Source: Viscum album (taxonomy: Eukaryota > Streptophyta > Magnoliopsida > Santalales > Viscaceae). From it: 64,000 nt of DNA. The notes beneath the pieces are model-generated. The model was not told where the DNA came from. It ran no database searches and saw only the letters and a list, made by a program, of their open reading frames with translations. Position numbers and translations under genes: made by a program. Below, piece by piece: positions 51,268-63,975 of the stretch (positions are counted from its first letter, which is position 1; each line of letters begins with the position of its first letter). The stretch lies in NCBI GenBank assembly GCA_963277665.1, contig OY728157.1, positions 369,782,067-369,846,066 on the forward strand, read 5' to 3'.

Positions 51268-51603
51268 GGCACTCCTCCTTCTCATTTCTTCACACCTTCA
51301 AAGCCTTTTGGTTCGACCAAACTCTGCCCAAATACTCTCCCAACATCCCTCACTACAACCTAGAGGCATTATTTTGATCAGAAAGACAACCTAAAGAGCA
51401 CTTTTGATCAAATCAAAAGGAAGAACCCGAAGAAGAGGTAATGATTTCACCACCCTTCTCCAAGTTCATTTCTTCTTCCACTTCTTCTTCCGTTGTTCTT
51501 ACAATTATAAAATAATAACTCCAGTATCTCACATGTACTGTGATGTTATTATAAATATGGTACAATCATATTCAGTATTCTATCCACCCTTTGAATAACA
51601 TGT

Positions 51604-51848
51604 CACCATACGTGCGTACGTACGACTTACCGTCTCCACGTCGTGGTGTAATTGTTATTCAATATAATATTATTTGGATGGGTATAATAATGATGTGTAA
51701 CTCCTGTAAATAATAAATATAACATGTTAATGATTCTGTATATATGATATTCCATCCATTTATATATTATTTTAATATCAAAAGAATGATATTGTCGCTC
51801 GTGCGTACGTACGGACTACCGTCTCCACGAACGCGATGAGATTCATTC
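51604..51848 (+). other. H1 hairpin array, E2 3' LTR (two copies)
   Basis: Copy 1, 51604-51648 (core carries ACGA for ACGG). Copy 2, 51784-51848. Stems as in the 5' LTR. Within presumed intron 51438-52113 (676 nt, identical length to the 5' copy). Confidence 0.82.
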
Positions 51849-52113
51849 TCCATCGTATCCATTCAAGTATAATTATCATTTGATGATTTAAAAATGATTT
51901 TTAAGGACTGGATATCATTCTGGATATGAATAAGATACAACAACCATGGCTTATGTAAAAAAACATATAAAAGAAAATGAGTAAGTTAACTTCCGAAACG
52001 ACGATAATTCTAAGATGTTATTAACAAATCAATGTTAAAAGATCATATATGATATCATATTATTATATATGATTCTTGTATAATTTAATAACAACTATTT
52101 CATCATTATACAG

Positions 52114-52148
52114 GAGGTTAACCTACCCCAACCAAGGAAAAGTACAAG
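52114..52148 (+). other. Putative 35-nt microexon, E2 3' LTR
   Basis: Acceptor ATTATACAG and donor AAG|GTAAGG, identical to the 5' LTR copy. Confidence 0.6.
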
Positions 52149-52413
52149 GTAAGGGTTTACTTTACAATCTCTTCATTATCCGAGGTTGTTTATACATAAT
52201 AATCTACTGGGATCTCTTTATCATCCACATCCATGTTTCTTAAAAATGTATTTCAAAACATTTTTACTATTTACTAGAATATGAGTTAAAGTCATTTATA
52301 CCCTTTTTGACTTTTATAAGTGGTTTATAAAGGAATCTTTTGATCGTTTTCAAAACAAGGTCCTTTTTAACCTTTTCGACAGAATTAAGGTAAGAATGTT
52401 TTTTTTAACTTAT

Positions 52414-52440
52414 ACGGCGGGTGCAGCTATTTTCCGCCGT
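52414..52440 (+). other. H2 hairpin, E2 3' LTR
   Basis: Perfect ACGGCGG/CCGCCGT stem with a 13-nt loop. The counterpart at 43635 has one mismatch. Confidence 0.5.
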
Positions 52441-54495
52441 TATAAAATCTTCAAAGCTTCCCTTACAAGCTTATAAGAATATTTTAAAAGAAAATGTTTT
52501 ATTTTATATGGATCTTAAATGATTTCAAAATAAAAGGAGATATTTCTTTTAAAAGAATTTTGATTTCATCTATGTCAACATCTTTTGATGGATTTTAAGA
52601 TTATTTGAAGTTGATTTATTATGATACAAAACTTCTATATTGTATTCAAGGTTTTGTGATATGTTTGACTGTGGATGTGCTATTTTTATACCATTCATAG
52701 TTTATGGTGAAAGTATTGACATTTCGTATGCTAGTTTTAATACGAATGTTTATGTTATGTTTAAACCTTTTCATATGGGAATGCATTGGACTTAATATGT
52801 GACGGGTGGAGCCCGCTATAGCTCCTCGATGCATCGGTAGGTCTCATGAGACAAACTAGTGTCTTGGCACAAGGCCTTGACAAAATCTTATTTGTAGTCT
52901 TGGCACGAGGCCTTGGCTGTGTGGTTATGATAGTCTGGCATTATGCATTCCAACATTATGAAAGTGGTTATTGATTTTTGCATGTGATTATTCGATTAGT
53001 AGAATATCCATGTGAATAAGTAAATGGCATTATTTCATTTTATTTATGCCATACCATGTTGAAAGTTCATATTTAAAAGGCTTTTGTTTTAGTTATACAT
53101 TGCCTTAAATGTTTATTCTTATTTATGAAAGTTTCCGCTATATTGTTATCCTTACTGGGCATTTGAGCTCACCCCTTTTCTATGTTTTATTTTTCCCAGG
53201 ATGTGAAGAAGTAAGTTATGAATGACCTGCAGGGATTTTATGAGGGGTTAATAGTGTGGATTGTGGAAACATTATGTTGTTGTAGTAGTTTTTCATTTTA
53301 TGATGTAATGTAAAACTTATGAATATATCTAGTGTTTCCAAGGCTACTAAACCAATCGGTCTTTCGAGATTTGATCTTTCTTGTGATCATGCCAATGTTA
53401 TGTAATAATGCACCGACTCTGGGTAACTGGGGTCGGGGCGTTACATCAAAGGGGTTTATACACCGTATAAAAGAAGGTTGTGTATAAAACAAAATATGCC
53501 TCAATGAAAGGAGATTGATACGAAGTCCCATACAAAGACGATATCCTTGGTTTAAGGATAAATCAATTACATAATTATGTGTGACAAACGAATACACCAA
53601 ATATAAGTGGATATTAAGTGTAAAATAATCAAAGGTCATTCACACATATTCAAAGGATGACATATTCAATAACTACATGTTGAACCCAAAGAAATCAAAA
53701 TTGGGTTAAGAAGTTCCCTTGACAGCCTAACGGCGTCACATAAAAATGAGTTAATGAGAGATAAAAAGTGTATCTCATCACTTGGACATAAAATTTACAT
53801 CAATAAGGATATATAAGAACATATACCAACATAAAAATATGTAAATTAAAAGACCCAACAAATTAAGTCTTTTAGAAAAAGAGGAGGGTGAAAGGTTCCC
53901 TTACCGACTTGGGTATCTTTCAAAACATACACCCCATGAAAGAAGGATAATAAATCATTGATGTAAATACTCATAAACGAAAGTATATTACACAAAGAGT
54001 AGAATAATGGTCAGTAAATACACCACTCAAAGGAAATTGTGGCAAATGTAGCATAAATCTCACGGGAATAAAAGTGAGATGAAAAATCCCTTACGAAAAC
54101 TCAGTAGCCTAACGGTGCCACATAAAAATTACAAAAATGGATTGATGAGATAAAATAGGGTATCTAATCATATTAACTTAAATTTTATAGAAAGAGGAAT
54201 ATAAAATAACATCCCCCAACATAACAAAGAGGAGCTTAAAAGAAGTGACATAGAGGAGAGTACTTAAAAAGAAAGAGAGATGTTAGATCTCTTACGAAAA
54301 TTCGGCAGCCTAACGGCGCCACTCAAAACTTCCAAAATGGATTGATGAGAGAGAATAGGGTCTCTCATCACATGAACATAAAAATTACAGTAATATTAAT
54401 ATAAAATAACATCCCAATAAAAATAAATATTAGCTTTAGATGGAATGACATAAACGAGTGTACTTAAAAAGAAAGAGAGGAGTAAGATCCCTTAC

Positions 54496-54532
54496 CTCAA
54501 GTCCAACTTGTCTTGTTCGTTACTTTATATTC
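54496..54532 (-). other. Putative 37-nt microexon, E3 left LTR
   Basis: On the minus strand, acceptor TTATTCAG precedes it and donor GAG|GTAAGG follows. The sequence differs from the E1 and E2 microexons but size and position match. Confidence 0.5.
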
Positions 54533-54834
54533 CTGAATAATAAACATTGGTAAATTAATAATTTCCTAAGTACCTCCTTTATAGATTATTATTCAGTTCA
54601 TATCACATATTATAATGCTATAATAATTGTTTAATAATGTTAGTTCATATCAGACGTTTTTGCCGATATTTGGTACATGAGTCAAAAATGAACTTGTTTG
54701 AAAAAAGATTGCCCATGTAGTTATAAGTAAATAATTTCTAGAATAGTATTAATGATTAAAATATCATATATATCCATTAAATATTCATTTCATACTATTC
54801 CATATCATTTGGAGATAAAAAAACGAAAAGCACC

Positions 54835-55260
54835 GTTCTTGGAGACGGTAGGCCGTACGTACGCATGAACGCTACTTTCATTTTTTGTCATATTAATGGA
54901 ATTAAAACAAAATGAGATATATATATATATATATATATTATAATTCCAGAATTATATCCATAATTTAGATGTAATATATTACATATATATCCATTATATA
55001 TATGTACTTATAGTATTACATAACGTTTTGAGATAAGAAATGAAATGTACCGTTCATGGAGACGGTAAGCCGTACGTACGCATGAACGCTACTTCCATTT
55101 CTATTTCATATTCAATGGAATTATAACATAATGATACATAATAGTATTTTAATTCCAGTATGTTATCATATATAATATCATTAAATATATCCTTTATACG
55201 TACCACATATGGTATTAACGAATCAAATCACTTTGAGGGGGCGGTAGTCCGCACTTCCTT
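54835..55260 (-). other. H1 hairpin array, E3 left LTR (two copies plus one relic)
   Basis: 54835-54870: GTTCTTG/CATGAAC, one mismatch. 55052-55087: perfect GTTCATG/CATGAAC. At 55238-55260 only a core relic, GGGCGGTAGTCCGCA, remains. All lie between the donor at 55633 and the microexon. Confidence 0.78.
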
Positions 55261-55802
55261 AAATGAAGATATCGCGTTTACCCATAAAGGAAACCAAAAA
55301 GGTATGCCCAAAATGAAAAATACATAAGCTTAAGTAAAACATAAACATATTAGATATCATATATAAATATAGTGTCATCTTAATTCCCACCTTTGTAGGT
55401 GTTAGAAGAATGTTGAACAATCATCGTTTCGGGAGGCCGAAATTCGCCATCCACGGAAACCGTATGTTCTTTAACCATTAGATGTAGGTGTGTGAAAGTG
55501 TAGCTATAATCCTTCTTATAAAAACATCCCAGTATATTTATGATACTGTATTTGTTAAAAAAGAAATGAATAAAAAGAGTTTAGGGGGTTGGAGAAGAAA
55601 AATAAAACAAAAGTACTCAAGTGAAGACATTACCTTAAAATCGGGTAACTCCCTTTGGTTTGAGCTCAAAGGCTCCCTTGGGAAGAATTATGCCCAAATT
55701 GAGGCTTAAAGGAGTAATATAGGGAATTGGAGAGACAAAATGGTCAGAGGTTGGCCGATCCAAAGGCTTTGGGAGTGTGGGTAAGGTGGTATAGGTGGGG
55801 GC

Positions 55803-55810
55803 CTTTTATA
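55803..55810 (-). promoter_or_regulatory. TATA box, E3 left LTR
   Basis: Complement reads TATAAAAG in CTCTTATAAAAGGCCC. The minus-strand donor AAG|GTAATG (55634/55633) follows after ~170 nt. Confidence 0.65.
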
Positions 55811-57439
55811 AGAGGAGAGGAGGGGCACTCTTGTAAAGTTACAAAATGTTACTTTATTTTCAAAACAAATTTTAGACTTTAAAGATCCCACGTTGATGTA
55901 TTTCGAGGATAAGGTGATAAGGGTTCGAAATCCACTCATCCAATAGGTTTTGGACATGTGTAGGTTTTAGATATTACATTATCTTTCCATTTTATTTAAA
56001 TTGTTAAATAATGAGGTCATCGCTGCATCATCATGATGTCATAAATAATTTAATTTATTTAATGTATAATAATTATAAAAAAACTACTATGATGTAGGAA
56101 ATCTTTTTATCTTTCCAATTACTATTTATAGTCAAAATTATGACTTGTATTACACCATGTAAAAATTGTTGTAGTGAAACTTTTTATGTTTGTCTCATTT
56201 TTACTTTAACTTTAAATAAAAGATATTAATGTCATTTTCCAACCAAAGTGGCTTCATGGGGTCCCCAAGTTGACCCATGGGTTGTCTTTGTCGGACATGA
56301 CACATAAAATGAGGTTAGGACTTGTTTCAAGTTCATTTCATATTATTAAAACATTATTTTTACCTTAAACTACACTAATTACCTCTAATCGTGATTAAAA
56401 ACTTAATAAGTTACTATTCACCAAAAATTTATTTTTATCCCATTGAACCACATTTTACTTCTTAATGACAACCATGTATGTTGGATTTTTTGAAATTCAA
56501 AACACAAAGATGGAAAAATTTCATTTAAACAGAAAAATCAGTTTTTATAAGTACCACTTAGTGGTTTCACTATTCATCAAAAATTGAAGTTTTTCAGAAA
56601 AATCCCAAAAAATCACCCTAAGCTATATTGGATATTCCGAATTCAAAAATGAAGTCTATTTTAAAAAATTCAAAACATATAATTCACATTAATTATTTTA
56701 ATAATTAATTCCCGCTGTCAGAGCAAATAGCGTGTTTTTATGAAACAATAAGTATCAAAAGATTGACATTAGTTTAAGTCTGATTTCAAAGTGAAATTAA
56801 TTCCAACGACCACTATTGGATTTAATGGTAAAAATATATTCTAATTTCACTTTAAAACAAATTCAAAAGATAATCTAATCATATAAATAAATTATATTAA
56901 AAAGAGGTTTTGAATTAAAATACAACATTTTACACTATTCATTAAAAAATGAACATTATCATAAAGATACCAAAAATTACACAAAGTAAATTTTGATGTC
57001 CCGATTCTTAAGAAGAGTTTTATTTGGTCCAATAGAATGTATAATAGTGAACAAAACTATATTTAATGACGGTTCGCCATCAAAAGGTGATAAGTGAACC
57101 TTTAGTGAAAACTAGGGCATATACGCCTAAAATTGAATTTTTTCCGTATTTTAAGCCTTTTTCTTTTATTGGATAAATGTAAAAACATTTAAAAACATAT
57201 ATAATCATATTTTAGTTATTTCTATCCATTCCAGCCAATACAACGGCTACATGTTAACTACCATTTAAAATAATATTATTTTATTATTAGAGTGCAACGT
57301 AAGATTTCAAAGGAACTCGTTATTGCATATTGGGTAAGCCATCGAGCATAGCATTCCATTTAAATTAATATTTAAATTTTATTCACAAATAGGGATAAAT
57401 ATAAAAATGTCATATTCTTTATTTACCTGGGGTGTTACA

Positions 57440-57455
57440 TCCTTCCCCCCCTTTT
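57440..57455 (-). other. E3 polypurine tract
   Basis: Complement reads AAAAGGGGGGGAAGGA, abutting the LTR start. Upstream lies TGCGAGGACGCAATT, shared with E2 at 49647-49660. Confidence 0.88.
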
Positions 57456-58379
57456 GGGAATTGCGTCCTCGCAATTTTTAAAATTGAGCTTGGAAATATC
57501 CTTGAAAGTCCCACATCGGAACAAGTGTCGGTAAAACAATCACTTTAAAAGAATGGGAGAGAAGTACAAATGTAACCCGAGTTAACCTATACTAGGATTC
57601 CAAGTATGAAAATATGGATATGGAGGAGAAAACAAAGGGTCATGTTCTGATGGAGAGTGATAGAAAACATGTTTAGGAGAAAGTTAACAATAAGAAAATC
57701 ACAAACTTGTGATGGGTTAAACGTTGTTGGGTTACCCAGTAGAAAAAGTTAATAGACAACATTTTTGTTTTAAGTTACTTTTTATTGAGGATTTTATTCA
57801 TAAGGAAACATAATCACTTATCATGTTGACTTTTAACTTTTACTAAAATCATATTTTCTCCAAAAGACGAGTATTTAGGAAGACTTGTTCGCATTAAGAG
57901 TACTATAATCAATTTCTAGAGAATCACCTAATCCACAATAGAGAACTATATACTTCCCATGTCTTTAGACTCTAACCAAAACCAAAACCAAAAATGTTAG
58001 TACATGATCAGATAATCTAGAAATGGATAACCCTTTATAAAAAGAAAATCTATTCTTAATCTCCAAAATTTGTCCAACAATACCCAAAGTTCAACGAGGA
58101 CCATCAGATAAACAATTTGTCCATAAAATTATTCAATGTAAACCAATATAAGATTGAAACCCAAATATTTGAAGGATTTAGTCACATAGTCTTCCAAGTT
58201 AAATCGTAACATTTATCTCAAAACAACATCAGTTGCTCTTAAAGTCTCGTATTTAGAAGTAATTAACCTAATCACATATCCTCCATGATAGGTTAATAAA
58301 TTTCCATAGATAACCCAAAATAAAAATACTCTTGATTCCTAAAATCATCTAACTAAAAAGAATCAGTCAAACTAACCAG
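57456..58379 (-). other. E3 internal region, 3' part
   Basis: No coding frame. Alignable in patches with E1 33936-34606 next to the SINE-like copy (for example TTTTAGGAA(C/T)CA). Confidence 0.5.
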
Positions 58380-58498
58380 GGACTTCACGTAGTCCTGTGG
58401 TAGGCGATAAATACCAGTCACACTTTGGTTGTGGGTTCGATTCCCGTAGCTTTGTCCGACGTGACGGGTTGTCACACGGTCTGAGAGTTGTCCTTTTT
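58380..58498 (+). repeat. tRNA-derived SINE-like copy in E3
   Basis: B box GGTTCGATTCC (58434-58444) matches the consensus fully. The A-box position TAGTCCTGTGG (58390-58400) is weaker, 9 of 11. The tail ends in TTGTCCTTTTT. It is antisense to E3, as the related copy is to E1. The flanks TAGTTTT...GAAAAA and AGTCCCTG.TTAGT are also shared with E1. Confidence 0.65.
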
Positions 58499-58739
58499 CC
58501 AAAACTATATAATTCTTAAATCATTCCCCAAAAAGAGATAAAATCATCAAAAATGATCATAACATATTTTAACATCAAGTTTCTCTCATGCCTTTCATTT
58601 TCCAGCATATCATATAATAACCCATAATTACCTCAAAAGTAAGGATCACATAAACTCTAATGGTTACCTTAATAATTATTATATGAATTTCCACATCGAG
58701 TTGGCCATCTTGTACATGATGCATTAGGGAACTCACCAA

Positions 58740-58890
58740 GGTTGAAGTGGTTGATCATGACTCCTTGATAGTTGGTTTAGAACAACCATGAGTTTTCTCA
58801 TTGAATCCCCCATTTTATCTAGTCTCTTAATTAGAGAACCACGACAGTTTCCTTAAAACCTGTTGTCTCTTTGGTGCCTGCTAGATCCAT
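58740..58890 (-). pseudogene. Trace of gag N-terminus in E3
   Basis: Minus-strand ATG at 58890-58888 opens MDLAGTKETTGF, reminiscent of MMAGTRRKR of E1 gag. Stops follow quickly and the rest of gag is missing. Confidence 0.3.
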
Positions 58891-59084
58891 CCATTCACTA
58901 AAAACATAAATGTCAGTGTGAGTATATCAACAAAACTATCATGTACGGATGAGGAAGATAAACACTAATATATACTTACTCATTCACTTTATCTAAAACT
59001 AGGACTCTTTTTGAAATCCTAACCATTATGGTAATGTCACTTATGATTAAAGAATACCCTAACCTCTAAAGTTATCTAAACCGA

Positions 59085-59096
59085 CCTTTGATACCA
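59085..59096 (-). other. E3 primer binding site
   Basis: Complement reads TGGTATCAAAGG, one base from the E1/E2 site, two bases inside the LTR end. Confidence 0.88.
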
Positions 59097-59957
59097 ACTA
59101 TAAGGCCCCAGCCTTAAACCATACTTAATCTTGAGTTATTACAAGATTACACATTGATGATCTTTTCAGGTTTAGAGTTTTAGAGAATTAGATCATGAAA
59201 CTTGCATTACTTTCCACATTTAAACAAAGTGGTTACATAAAAGACAGTATTCATTCTTCCCATCAATGGAAACATATTTAAAATAAAACATAGATTCTTT
59301 CTTGACACATCCTTGACACTATCATCACATCATGTACCTTTCCCTTGACCTGTGAAAAACATTTCAAAAAGTTGGGATGAGCATAAAAAGATCAGTAAGG
59401 GTTATAAAAATATGGAAAGGAAACATGAGTTCATATATACATAAGAATGAAATCATACTTTACCCATAAAACATAGGCACTTTAACATACCTCATCAAAC
59501 CAAGAATAAATCATAGAAAACATAAGACATAAAGGAAACTTGAGGAATTCATAACATTCTTACGTAGGGAGTAACCCTCTTGGTTACGTTTGGAATACCC
59601 ATCATAGTATATTCCCTAAATCTCTTCAGAGAAAACATAACGTTTCACTCCTTCGTGTTACCCAATGAATTGGAGAGCTATATCGGTCTCACCCGCCCTT
59701 AGCTTATCACGGAACCACCCGTCTTCATAATAATGCCAAAGAACCTCAACATAATCGTATCACATAAAACATGCATAAAGGAAACATAACATTTCCACCT
59801 TTCAATCACAAGATATCAATACAACATATTGATATAACAACATTATGAAAACCATTTTCAATACCAAAATAAAAGAAAAGTAAAACACGATATTTATTTT
59901 TCTTTTAAAAAGAAGGTATGGCTTGTAGAGGAAGACGAAACCCAAATAATGGTCACG

Positions 59958-59982
59958 GCGGTGGAGAAGTCATTGTCACCGC
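59958..59982 (-). other. H2 hairpin, E3 right LTR
   Basis: GCGGTG/CACCGC: both arms differ from the left LTR (GCGGCG/CGCCGC) in a way that keeps pairing. Confidence 0.5.
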
Positions 59983-61113
59983 ATACGTACGACAAAAACA
60001 TTCCCTTTTGTCTTTTAGTAAATGCTTCGTATAAAAAAGATTCCTTTTGAATAAACGTTAAAGTCAAAGGGGTTTATACACCATATAAAAGAAGGTTGTG
60101 TATAAAACAAAATATGCCTCAATGAAAGGAGATTGAGACGAAGTCCCATACAAAGACGGTATCCTTGGTTTAAGGATAAATCAATTACATAATTATGTGT
60201 TACAAATGAATACACCAAATATAAGTGGATATTAAGTGTAAAATAATCAAAGGTCATTCACACATATTCAAAGGATGACATATTCAATAACTACATGTTG
60301 AACCCAAAGAAATCGAAATTGGGTTAAGAAGTTCCCTTGACAGCCTAACGACGTCACATCAAAATGAGTTGATGAGAGATAAAAAGTGTATCTCATCACT
60401 TGGACATAAAATTTACATCAATAAGGATATATGAGAACATATACCAACATAAAAATATGTAAATTAAAAGACCCAACAAATGAAGTCTTTTAAAAAAAGA
60501 GGAGGGTGAATGGTTCCCTTACCGACTTGGGTATCTTTCAAAACATACACCCCATGAAAGAAGGACAATAAATCATTGATGTAAATACTCATAAAAGAAA
60601 TTATATTACACAAAGAGTAGAATAATGGGAAGTACATACACCACTCAAAGGAAATTGTGGCAAATGTATCATAAATCTCACGGGAATAAAAGTGAGATGA
60701 AAAATCCCTTACGAAAACTCGGCAGCCTAACAGTGCCACATAAAACTTACAAAAATGGATTGATGAGATCAAATATGGTATCTCATCATATTAACTTAAA
60801 GTTTATAGAAAGAGTAATATAAAATAACATCCCCCAACATAAAAAAGAGGAGCTTAAAATAAGTGACATAGAGGACAGTACTTAAAAAGAAAGAGAGAGG
60901 TTAGATCTCTTACGAAAATTTGGCAGCCTAACGGCGCCACTCAAAACTTCCAAAATGGATTGATGAGAGAGAATAGGGTCTCTCATCACATTAACATAAA
61001 AATTACAGTAAGAGTAATATAAAATAACATCCCAATAACAAGAAATATGAGCTTTAGAGTGAATGACATAAAAGTGTGTACTTAAAAAGAAAGAGAGGAG
61101 TAAGATCCCTTAC

Positions 61114-61150
61114 CTCAAGTCCAACTTGTCTTGTTCATTTCCTTATATTC
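61114..61150 (-). other. Putative 37-nt microexon, E3 right LTR
   Basis: Same acceptor (TTATTCAG) and donor (GAG|GTAAGG) as the left LTR. Presumed first intron 62245-61151. Confidence 0.5.
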
Positions 61151-61452
61151 CTGAATAATAAACTTTGGTCAATTAATAATTGCCTAAGTAACTCATTTAG
61201 AAATTATTATTAAGTTAATATCACATATTATATTGTTATAATAATTGTTTAATAATGTTAGTTCATATCAAACGTTTTTGCCGATGTTTGGTACATGAGT
61301 CAAAAATGAACTTGTTTGAAAAAAGATTCCCCATGTAGGTATAAGTAAATAATTTCCAGAATAGTATAAATGATTAAAATATCATATATATCCAGTAAAT
61401 ATTCATTTCATACTATTACATATCATTTGGAGATAAAAAAACGAAAAGCACC

Positions 61453-61870
61453 GTTCATGGAGACGGTAGGCCGTACGTACGCATGAACGCTACTTTCATT
61501 TTTTGTCATATTAATGGAATTAAAACAAAATGAGAGAGATATATATATATTATAATTCCAGAATTATATCAATAATTTTGATGTAATATATTACATATAT
61601 ATCCATTATATATATGTACTTATAGTATTACATAACATTTTGAGAAAAGAAATGAAATGTACCGTTCATGGAGACGGTAAGTCGTACGTACACATGAACG
61701 CTACTTCCATTTCTATTTCATATTTAATGGAATTAAAACATAATGATACACAATAGTATTTTAATTCCAGTATGGTATCATATATAATATCATTAAATAT
61801 ATCCTTTATACGTACCACATATGGTATTAACGAATCAAATCACTTTGAGGGGGCGGTAGTCCGCATTTCC
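61453..61870 (-). other. H1 hairpin array, E3 right LTR (two copies plus one relic)
   Basis: 61453-61488 and 61664-61699 both have perfect GTTCATG/CATGAAC stems. The relic GGGCGGTAGTCCGCA lies at 61850-61864. Inside the presumed intron. Confidence 0.78.
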
Positions 61871-63643
61871 TTAAATGAAGATATCACGTTTACCCATAAT
61901 GGAAACCATAAAGGTATGCCCAAAATGAAAAATACAGAAGCTTAAGTAAAACATAAACATATTAGATATCATATATAAATATAGTTTCATCTTAATGGCC
62001 ACCTTTGAAGGTGTTAGAATAATGTTGAACAATCATCGTTACGGGAGGACGAAATTCGCCATCCACGGAAACAGTATGTTCTTTAACCATTAGATGTAGG
62101 TGTGTATAAGTGTAGCTCGAATACTTCTTATAACAACATCCCAGTATATTTATGATACTGTATTTGTTACAAAAGAAATTAATAAAAAGAGTTTAGGGGG
62201 TTGGAGAAGAAAAATAAAACAAAAGTACTCAAGTGAAGACATTACCTTAAAATCGGGTAACTTTCCTTGGTTTGAGCTCAAAGGCTACCTTGGGAAGACT
62301 TCTGTCCAAATTGAGGCTTCAAGGAGTAAGAGAGGGAAGTGGAGAGACAAAATGGACATAGGTTGGCCGAGCCAAATGTAGATACCCGAAGCTTAACGTA
62401 CATGGACATTACATTACTTTTGCGGAATACTTAGTACATAACAAAAACACACACACAAGGATCGTAATAGTTTAGTGTCTTTGGAAACTCGGAATATAAT
62501 ATTCTAATCGTGGTGAAAGGTCTTCAACATCTCCCATAAAGATCTTCATTTTTTTACCTAAAACCTTTCTTTATATCCTGTGTAAAAGAAAACATAAAAG
62601 GGTGAGTTCAAATGCTCAGTAAGGGTAAATAAAAGAAATATCAATCACATCATATTGATAAGAACATATCTTTTGGAAATCTTAACCTGAAAAAGAGATC
62701 ATAATTTCATAACATGGGATAAATCAAAGTAGTGAAATTTAATCCCAATAATCATAACTTAGAAACATGAAACTTTGTGGCATACACACATTATCATAGA
62801 GAATAATTTCTTATTAGTTAAGACTCATTTCCAAGACTATCTTAGTGGACAAAGTCCATTTCTGAACCGAGTTCACTCCTCGTTTCAGTCCTGTTTCACT
62901 GAACCGGTATAACCTACCGTTCCAGCCATGTCTATCTTATGAGATATAAAATCTTTACCCAATGCATTGGAGGGAGATATAGGTCCCACCAATCTCATAA
63001 TGATACCATTCTTATGTGTGCCACAAAATCATAAATCATACATCATTGCATAACCCATGTAATACAAATGGGAATCTTAAACATAATGACATCATAAAAC
63101 AATTTATATAAGATAAAGGAATTCATAAAAATAATTCCATCACAACATAATCAAATCAATGTAATAATAGGGATAAAAACAGAACCCTTTATTATTTTAG
63201 ATGGAAAATAAATTTGATAAAACACTTGAACTCCATTCTTGAGGAAAATATCCTTTCTTCTTCAAAAACATTTTTCCTTTCTTAACATGTTATACAACAT
63301 TAAACTAAAAGAAGTTGATTAAAAATAAACTTGAAAACTTGTAATGTAAGCTTCTTGGAAATAATGTTTTAAAAATCCATTCATGCCGTAAAAGTTAAAA
63401 AAACATTCTTCTCGTACTTTTGTCGGAAAAGTCAAAAAGTATCTCGTACGAAAAATGACAAAAGATTCCTTTGATATCTTTTACTAAAAACTCACCGAAG
63501 GGTAAAATTTAATATAAACTATTGTAGAATGATATAAATATTACATATTGAGGAAAAATGGATGTGGATGATAAAATACACCCCAGTAAATACCAATGTA
63601 TAAACAATCTCAGATAAAAATGAGATTGTGATATTTTTCTTAC

Positions 63644-63679
63644 CTTAGGTCCGTTTTGCTTCGTAAGTATCCGAACCTC
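63644..63679 (-). other. Putative 36-nt microexon, E4 LTR
   Basis: Minus strand: acceptor TTATACAG, exon begins GAGGTTCGGA and ends GGACCTAAG, donor GTAAG. Confidence 0.55.
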
Positions 63680-63975
63680 CTGTATAATGATTTAAATAAT
63701 GTCATTAACTTATTACAGAATCATATTCATTGTTATGATATCATATATGGTTCACTTATGAATTTATATTACCCATTCTTTTGTAAATTCCATGTTAAAG
63801 AAGCGTTTTGGGTAAAATCGTTTCATTTATCGTAGGTGTTTGGACTTGTTGTTATTGACATTATTATTACTTATATCATTATTTACTTACTTCCAGAATA
63901 TAAAACATGATTTATATATCATATATATTCAGTATATATATATATATAATATAGATAAATGAAATGAAACACACC

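Larger units (their letters stand above)
40900..53445 (+). mobile_element. E2: nearly complete Tekay/Del-like chromovirus (Ty3/gypsy)
   Basis: Two LTRs of exactly 3767 bp (40900-44666 and 49679-53445) bracket PBS, gag, protease, RT, RNase H, integrase with a chromodomain-like tail, and a polypurine tract. Perfect TSDs TCAAA (40895-40899 and 53446-53450) flank it. The site lies in an E3 LTR, and the other E3 LTR shows the empty site at 60064-60068. The two LTRs differ at 7 of the first ~320 positions by my count, so the insertion is not very recent. Two TAG codons and one frameshift in gag-PR make this copy defective, although pol is long and open. Confidence 0.96.
49679..53445 (+). repeat. 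E2 3' LTR
   Basis: 3767 bp, same length and layout as the 5' LTR, followed by TSD TCAAA. Confidence 0.96.
53451..57439 (-). repeat. E3 left (3') LTR, main part
   Basis: Resumes after the TSD of E2 and aligns with 60069-62376 of the right LTR, then continues to TGTTACA at 57439, the complement of the LTR start TGTAACACCCC. It has three AACGGC/CGCCAC-type GCAGCCTAACGG repeats near 53723, 54108 and 54305 and an (AT)n run near 54917-54938. Confidence 0.9.
39930..62376 (-). mobile_element. E3: long-LTR, almost non-coding element (LARD-like), split by E2 and E4
   Basis: Read on the minus strand. The 3' LTR is the left copy, 39930-40899 plus 53451-57439 (4959 bp without E2). The internal region is 57440-59098 (1659 bp). 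The 5' LTR is the right copy, 59099 onward, cut by E4 at 62376. A polypurine tract next to the left LTR and a tRNA-Met PBS next to the right LTR fix the orientation. LTRs start TGTAACACCCC and end TATA rather than CA. Internal DNA holds only a trace of gag and a SINE-like insertion, so it must be mobilised in trans. E2 and E4 are both later insertions. Confidence 0.88.
59099..62376 (-). repeat. E3 right (5') LTR, truncated by E4
   Basis: Uninterrupted counterpart of the left LTR for 3278 bp. It shows the empty E2 site TCAAA at 60064-60068. It is cut at 62376 just downstream (in sense) of where the TATA box should be, so E4 separates the promoter from the rest of E3. Confidence 0.9.

Noticed and set aside
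53298..53639. 113-codon minus-strand frame across the E2/E3 junction
   Set aside because: It spans an insertion boundary, so it cannot be an old gene. The part also found at 60015-60257 is LTR sequence.
54917..54938. (AT)n microsatellite as a functional element
   Set aside because: The length differs between the two E3 LTRs, as expected of slippage.
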